This document shows, piece by piece, positions 59,739-64,000 of a stretch of DNA of 64,000 bases. The position numbers and the translations under genes were made by a program. Location: assembly GCA_009780855.1 (NCBI GenBank), contig WQZG01000002.1:49350-113349 (forward strand), in the 5' to 3' direction. Position 1 is the first letter of the stretch, and every line of letters begins with the position of its first letter. The notes under the pieces were generated by a model. That model searched no databases, was not told where the DNA came from, and saw only the letters and a list, made by a program, of their open reading frames with translations. The DNA is from Treponema sp. Lineage in GTDB: Bacteria; Spirochaetota; Spirochaetia; Treponematales; Breznakiellaceae.

Positions 59739-60211
59739 TTGATGTTGTTCTTTGAATTTTATTCCGGTTTTTTACCGGTGATTACCGCACTGCGGATAAT
59801 CAGGAGGTGGGTGGCAAGTATTTTATTTTTTTTACACAGGGCCAATCTGCCTGATTGTCTGTGTACGCGGTTTTAACGATTTTTCGGTGATCCAAACCGA
59901 TCATTAATAAAAAAATAGAAATACAATTTTTATTTTTTTATTTTTTGGATTTAATGAGATAGGTGGAACCGAACGGTTGGTGTTGATGGGTTAAAGTATC
60001 CGTCCTATCTTCTGTTCATTCCTATTCTATTTAAATCCTCGTATTAGCAAGAAAATCCGTTATTGTAAGCATTGAGCTTGCGGACGGATTTTATGCCTGC
60101 AATGCAGGCTTCTGGTTTGCGGTGCAAACCAATTAGTATTTAGTACCGGATACGGAACTAAAAAGTATATTGAATTTTTAAAAGTGTGCCCAAGAGCAAG
60201 GAGGACACGGA
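59728..60211 (+). ncRNA. Candidate structured 5' leader RNA of the tuf operon
   Basis: This long gap shows no standard gene but a run of paired segments: CCGGT/ACCGG (59764-59778), CCGCA/TGCGG (about 59785-59795), TACACAG/CTGTGTA (59833-59865) with inner CAATC/GATTG, TCGGT/ACCGA (59884-59900), a nested helix GGATTTAA (59947-59954)/TTAAATCC (60031-60038) enclosing AGATAGG/CCTATCT and AACCG/CGGTT, AAAATCCGT/ACGGATTTT (60052-60092), GCCTGC/GCAGGC (60095-60109), GGTTTGC/GCAAACC (60114-60130) and TTTAGT/ACTAAA (60139-60162). The tuf ribosome site follows in single-stranded sequence. No tRNA and no known riboswitch is recognised. Confidence 0.5.
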
Positions 60212-61411
60212 ATGGCAAAAGATAAGTTTAACCGGACCAAGATTCATATGAACGTCGGTACCATTGGCCATGTGGACCATGGTAAAACCACGCTTTCAGC
60301 CGCTATTACCCAGTACTGCGCTAAAAAATACGGCGACAAAGCCATGAAATTTGATGATATTGATAATGCTCCGGAAGAAAAAGCAAGGGGTATTACCATC
60401 AACACCAGGCACCTGGAGTATCAGTCTGACCACAGGCATTATGCCCATATCGACTGCCCCGGGCACGCCGACTACATCAAGAACATGATCACCGGCGCCG
60501 CTCAGATGGACGGCGCGATTCTGGTCGTTTCGGCGCCGGATTCAGTTATGCCCCAGACCCGTGAGCATATCATCCTGGCAAGGCAGGTAGGCGTCCCCAA
60601 TATGATCGTCTTCCTTAACAAGGTTGACCTGGTTGATGATCCCGAACTTCTGGAACTCGTTGTTGAAGAAATCAAAGACGTTCTTACGGCCAACGGTTTC
60701 CCCGGCGACAAGATCCCCATCATCAAAGGTTCGGCGTTCAAGGCCCTTGAGGATACCCTCGCAGGTAAAGATACAGAAAGCACAAAGTGCATAGTGGAAC
60801 TTCTTGCGGCTATGGACTCCTATTTCCCGGATCCTGTCCGTGATTCCGATAAACCCTTCCTTATGCCTATTGAAGACGTATTTACAATTTCCGGCCGCGG
60901 TACTGTAGTAACCGGTAAGATTGAAAGGGGAGCTGTAAAACTTAACGAAGAGGCCGAAATCGTAGGTATCAAGCCCACCAAAAAAACCGTTGTTACCGGT
61001 ATTGAAATGTTTAACAAACTGCTGGACGAAGGCCAGGCAGGCGATAACGTCGGTACTCTTCTCCGCGGTATTGATAAAAAAGATGTTGAACGCGGTCAGG
61101 TACTTGCGAAACCGGGTTCGATTAATCCGCACAACAAATTCAAGGGCCAGATTTATTGTCTGTCAAAGGAAGAAGGCGGACGCCACAGCCCGTTCTTCAG
61201 CGGCTACAGGCCCCAGTTCTATTTCCGTACAACCGATATTACCGGTACGGTAAATCTCCCGGCAGGAAAAGAAATGATAATGCCCGGAGACAACTCAGAA
61301 ATTATCGGCGAACTGATCCATCCCATTGCCATGGAAAAAGGGCTCAGGTTCGCCATCCGTGAAGGCGGCAAAACAATCGCTTCCGGACAGGTCACAGAAA
61401 TAATAGAGTAG
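60212..61411 (+). CDS. tuf: Elongation factor Tu
   Basis: GTPase that brings aminoacyl-tRNA to the ribosome. G1 [10 protein letters not shown] (residues 19-28), switch I with [13 protein letters not shown]3 [13 protein letters not shown]4 [10 protein letters not shown]5 in [10 protein letters not shown], then domains 2 and 3 ([32 protein letters not shown]). Switch I reads RGITINT, with N-T where most bacteria have R-G-I-T-I-x-T, which is normal. Length 399. AAGGAGG is eight bases before the ATG. It heads the S10 operon as in other treponemes. Confidence 0.98.
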   Translation: MAKDKFNRTKIHMNVGTIGHVDHGKTTLSAAITQYCAKKYGDKAMKFDDIDNAPEEKARGITINTRHLEYQSDHRHYAHIDCPGHADYIKNMITGAAQMDGAILVVSAPDSVMPQTREHIILARQVGVPNMIVFLNKVDLVDDPELLELVVEEIKDVLTANGFPGDKIPIIKGSAFKALEDTLAGKDTESTKCIVELLAAMDSYFPDPVRDSDKPFLMPIEDVFTISGRGTVVTGKIERGAVKLNEEAEIVGIKPTKKTVVTGIEMFNKLLDEGQAGDNVGTLLRGIDKKDVERGQVLAKPGSINPHNKFKGQIYCLSKEEGGRHSPFFSGYRPQFYFRTTDITGTVNLPAGKEMIMPGDNSEIIGELIHPIAMEKGLRFAIREGGKTIASGQVTEIIE

Positions 61412-61420
61412 TTTAGATTT

Positions 61421-61453
61421 AGAGCTTAATTCCGGGAGACGGAATTAAGCTCT
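61421..61453 (+). terminator. Strong hairpin between tuf and rpsJ
   Basis: AGAGCTTAATTCCG (61421-61434) pairs perfectly with CGGAATTAAGCTCT (61440-61453), a 14-bp stem with a 5-base loop, followed by TGTTATTTATG. It is a good intrinsic-terminator shape with an imperfect T-run. It may partly terminate after tuf, giving more EF-Tu than ribosomal proteins, or mark an RNA processing site. Confidence 0.7.
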
Positions 61454-61495
61454 TGTTATTTATGTTAACCGTATAAACGGTTAGCCGGAGGAATA

Positions 61496-61804
61496 ATGAC
61501 TAATGAACGAATTCGCGTGAGGCTGCGCGGTTTCGATGTGGAATTAATTGATCAGAGCGCGAAATCTATCGTTCAAACCGTTCAAAAAGCGGGCGCCAAA
61601 GTTACGGGGCCAATACCCCTGCCGACCCGTATTAACAAGATAACGGTCCTGCGTTCACCTCATGTCAATAAGAAGTCGAGGGAACAATTTGAAATGCGCA
61701 CTCATAAGCGGTTAATCGATATTATAAGTCCTTCGCCGGAAGTAATGGATTCATTAATGAAGCTTGAACTTCCCGCCGGCGTGGACGTTGAAATTAAGCA
61801 ATAA
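61496..61804 (+). CDS. rpsJ: 30S ribosomal protein S10
   Basis: 102-residue S10, which also serves with NusB in antitermination. Signatures: [56 protein letters not shown] precedes the ATG. First ribosomal-protein gene after the hairpin that follows tuf. Confidence 0.98.
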   Translation: MTNERIRVRLRGFDVELIDQSAKSIVQTVQKAGAKVTGPIPLPTRINKITVLRSPHVNKKSREQFEMRTHKRLIDIISPSPEVMDSLMKLELPAGVDVEIKQ

Positions 61805-61818
61805 ATTCGGAGTATACG

Positions 61819-62439
61819 ATGTTGGGTCTTATGGCCAGAAAAGTAGGGATGACGCAGGTTTTTGACGAAGTGGGCAATCTTGTCCCTGTGACTGTCATGC
61901 GTGTCGATCCCAATGTAGTTATTTCCCAAAAAACCAAAGAAAAAGACGGTTATGCCGCTTTGGTTATGGGGATTGATGACGTTAAAACCGGAAAATCAAG
62001 CAAACCTTATGCCGGACAGTTTTCAGAAAATATAACTCCCAAAAAGACTGTAAAGGAATTCAGGGATTATGATAAAGAAGCTGCGCCCGGAGACAAGCTG
62101 GGTATCGAGGTTTTTGAGGGCGTCCGTTATGTTGATGTCAGCGGGATGTCCAAGGGGAAAGGCTTCCAGGGCGTTATGAAGCGGTGGGGTTTCCACGGCG
62201 GGCGGGCTGCCCACGGTTCAAAGTTTCACCGTGAACCCGGTTCAACCGGACAGTGTACATCTCCAGGCCATTCATTCAAAAATATTAAACTCCCCGGACG
62301 TATGGGACGCGAAAATATTACAACACTGAGCCTGCGGGTTGTAAAAATAGATTCCGAAAAAGGTCTGATCATGGTCAAGGGCGCTGTGCCCGGACTTAAC
62401 CAGGGCCTTGTGACGGTCAGGGCAGCGGTAAAGAGGTAA
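61819..62439 (+). CDS. rplC: 50S ribosomal protein L3
   Basis: 206-residue L3 of the peptidyl-transferase region. MLGLMARKVGMTQVFDE at the start, KGKGFQGVMKRWGFHGGRAAHGSKFHREPGS-type core (with a Q-containing methylation-site loop typical of L3), and GRMGRENITTLSLRVV near the end. Lies 14 bases after rpsJ and overlaps nothing. Confidence 0.97.
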   Translation: MLGLMARKVGMTQVFDEVGNLVPVTVMRVDPNVVISQKTKEKDGYAALVMGIDDVKTGKSSKPYAGQFSENITPKKTVKEFRDYDKEAAPGDKLGIEVFEGVRYVDVSGMSKGKGFQGVMKRWGFHGGRAAHGSKFHREPGSTGQCTSPGHSFKNIKLPGRMGRENITTLSLRVVKIDSEKGLIMVKGAVPGLNQGLVTVRAAVKR

Positions 62440-62450
62440 CGGGGAAAACG

Positions 62451-63155
62451 ATGAATTGCAGCGTGTATTCCATTGATGGCAAGGAAGTCCGAACCATCGA
62501 ACTGGCGGATGCCGTTTTTGGCCTGCCTGTTAACGAAGATGTTATCTGGTATGCCATTAATAATGAGCTTGCCAATAAAAGACAGGGAACCGTAAATACC
62601 AGAGACCGCGGTGAGGTCAACGGTTCCAATACCAAACCTTATAAACAAAAGGGAACCGGCCATGCACGCCGCGGTGATAAGAAATCGCCCATTTTGGTTG
62701 GCGGCGGTGTTGTCTTTGGACCCAAACCCAGGGATTATTCCTATGCCATGCCAAAAAAAGCAAAAAGGCTGGCAATTAAAAGTATCCTAAGTCTTAAGGC
62801 CCAGGGTCAGAATTTTAAAATAATCGAAGATTTTTCGATTGATTCCGGCAAGACAAAAGATTTAGCAAAAACGCTTGCGAACTTCGGGGACCCGGAGCGG
62901 ACAGTAATAATATTAAACGATCTAAGGGAAATCAAAGATTCTGATTTCGCTGCCTGGGAAGCCCTCCATAATAAAAATAATATTACCAAAAGAGCGGGCG
63001 CCAATATTCCCTGGCTTTACTTCCTTTCGTATAACAGCCTCAGGGCACATGATCTGTTTTACGGCCGCCGTATCCTGGTTCTGGAAAGCGCTGCCAAAAA
63101 CCTCAGCAAGTTTTACAGCGACGGACAGAACGTAAAAGAGGAGGCCGCCGGATGA
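62451..63155 (+). CDS. rplD: 50S ribosomal protein L4
   Basis: 234-residue L4, whose loop reaches the exit tunnel. [33 protein letters not shown] is the universal loop region (cf. residues 46-78), then [20 protein letters not shown]. It is slightly longer than the usual 200-210 residues because of a C-terminal extension after [15 protein letters not shown] sequence. Its stop overlaps rplW by four bases. Confidence 0.96.
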   Translation: MNCSVYSIDGKEVRTIELADAVFGLPVNEDVIWYAINNELANKRQGTVNTRDRGEVNGSNTKPYKQKGTGHARRGDKKSPILVGGGVVFGPKPRDYSYAMPKKAKRLAIKSILSLKAQGQNFKIIEDFSIDSGKTKDLAKTLANFGDPERTVIILNDLREIKDSDFAAWEALHNKNNITKRAGANIPWLYFLSYNSLRAHDLFYGRRILVLESAAKNLSKFYSDGQNVKEEAAG

Positions 63156-63439
63156 TCGAATATGACAATGTATTAATTGAACCGGTCCTTTCAGAAAAAG
63201 CAAACATACTCCGTGATGACGCAAAGTATGTTTTTAAAGTAGATCCAAGAGCTACCAAATTACAGATAAAAGAAGCTGTACGCAGACTTTATAATGTACA
63301 TCCGGTTTCATGTACGGTGATGAATGTCGCTCCCAAACCTAAGAGACAGCGCAATCGTTCGGGGTATACTTCAACCTGGAAAAAAGCGATAGTCCGTCTT
63401 CCCAAGAACGAGAAGATTACGATCTTCGAAGGCGTGTAA
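63152..63439 (+). CDS. rplW: 50S ribosomal protein L23
   Basis: 95-residue L23 at the tunnel exit, docking site of trigger factor and [20 protein letters not shown] and [24 protein letters not shown] are typical, with a basic [18 protein letters not shown] loop. Overlaps the end of rplD by four bases; rplB begins ten bases later. Confidence 0.97.
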   Translation: MIEYDNVLIEPVLSEKANILRDDAKYVFKVDPRATKLQIKEAVRRLYNVHPVSCTVMNVAPKPKRQRNRSGYTSTWKKAIVRLPKNEKITIFEGV

Positions 63440-63449
63440 GGAATTCAAC

Positions 63450-64000
63450 ATGGGTATTAAAACATACAAGCCGGTAACACCGGGCATGAGGGCCTGGCAA
63501 AGCCTTGATTTTTCGGACCTTACCAAAAACACAAGACCCGAGAAAACCCTTACGGCCGGACGCAAGCAAAGAGCCGGCAGGGATGCCAACGGAAGAATCA
63601 GCACGCGCCACAAGGGCGGCGGACATAAAAAACTTTACAGGATTGTTGACTTTAAACGCGATAAATTCGGGATTCCCGGTATTGTCGCTACTATCGAATA
63701 TGATCCGTACAGAAGTGCCAACATAGCCCTCATCAATTATGTGGACGGAGAAAAACGTTATATACTGGCGCCGGACGGACTAAAAGTTAAATCAAAAATT
63801 CTAAGCGGTCCGGACGCTCCCATTGAAGACGGAAACGCTCTCCCGCTGGAAAATATCCCGCTGGGATTTACGGTTCATAATATCGAACTCACCCTGGGCA
63901 GGGGAGGCCAGATGGTAAGGTCTGCCGGAGCCGGCGCCCTTATCGCGGCCAAAGAAGGCGACTATGTAACAATCAGGCTGCCTTCCGGCGAAATGAGAAT
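63450..64000 (+). CDS. rplB: 50S ribosomal protein L2, N-terminal part (cut by window end)
   Basis: The frame from ATG 63450 runs to the window edge, giving the first 183 residues. [20 protein letters not shown], then [28 protein letters not shown] and [25 protein letters not shown] are clear L2 sequence; [21 protein letters not shown] is the conserved rRNA-contact region. The C-terminal catalytic-site loop lies beyond the window. Confidence 0.97.
   Translation, partial: MGIKTYKPVTPGMRAWQSLDFSDLTKNTRPEKTLTAGRKQRAGRDANGRISTRHKGGGHKKLYRIVDFKRDKFGIPGIVATIEYDPYRSANIALINYVDGEKRYILAPDGLKVKSKILSGPDAPIEDGNALPLENIPLGFTVHNIELTLGRGGQMVRSAGAGALIAAKEGDYVTIRLPSGEMR

Noticed and set aside
59635..60211. tRNA genes in the rpsG-tuf gap
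   Set aside because: No T-loop consensus (GTTCRA) or cloverleaf with a 7-bp acceptor stem could be found, although hairpins are many.

Overview
The window looks like a chromosomal segment of a spirochaete, most probably a Treponema of the gut (termite-type) group. This is an inference. The support is a tuf-rpsJ-rplC-rplD-rplW-rplB order, a FecR plus CHASE2-cyclase pair, BspA-type LRR and Pmp-type lipoproteins with loose spirochaetal lipoboxes, a sensory [FeFe]-hydrogenase fused to a chemotaxis signalling domain, and many genes without Shine-Dalgarno sequences. No rRNA, tRNA, CRISPR array or complete insertion sequence was recognised.

Layout. 0-25 kb is mainly housekeeping: alanine transaminase alaA; an overlapping minus-strand cell-envelope operon (short signal peptidase I, class B PBP with a PASTA domain, DUF115 protein); a LysM/M23 peptidase with two tiny genes and a propeller-deacetylase fusion; D,D-carboxypeptidase; asnS; queH-tatD; a P-type ATPase and a VTT membrane protein; a PilZ protein; mfd; a HAD phosphatase; plsC. 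Between the VTT gene and the PilZ gene lies a 530-bp stretch built of two inverted copies of a palindromic element.

25.3-34.6 kb is an accessory, AT-richer island. It carries a BrnT-like toxin/antitoxin pair, a HigA-like regulator without a toxin, an Rpn-family nuclease, a 63-bp direct repeat bounding the last two, an XRE regulator with nearby palindromes, a 1872-residue LRR lipoprotein made of six super-modules, and an antitoxin followed by a toxin that has lost its N-terminal half.

34.6-58.5 kb is rich in envelope and signalling genes: two secreted proteins, FecR and CHASE2-adenylate cyclase in one run; the hydrogenase-MCP sensor; aroC and a PfkB sugar kinase, both with in-frame minisatellites; a divergent sorbitol-type dehydrogenase (a plausible polyol-to-fructose-6-phosphate pair with the kinase); two Pmp-like lipoproteins; an aldehyde dehydrogenase; a DNA-repair-type radical SAM protein; an amino-acid ABC transporter; and two cyclic-nucleotide-binding GGDEF proteins, one degenerate and one with an intact active site and I-site. 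The cyclase and the cNMP-GGDEF proteins could link cAMP to c-di-GMP.

58.6-64 kb holds rpsL-rpsG and then tuf-rpsJ-rplC-rplD-rplW-rplB (the last cut by the window end). fusA is absent between rpsG and tuf; instead there is a 577-bp gap with a plausible promoter and a roughly 480-nt leader full of hairpins, the best candidate here for an undescribed structured RNA.
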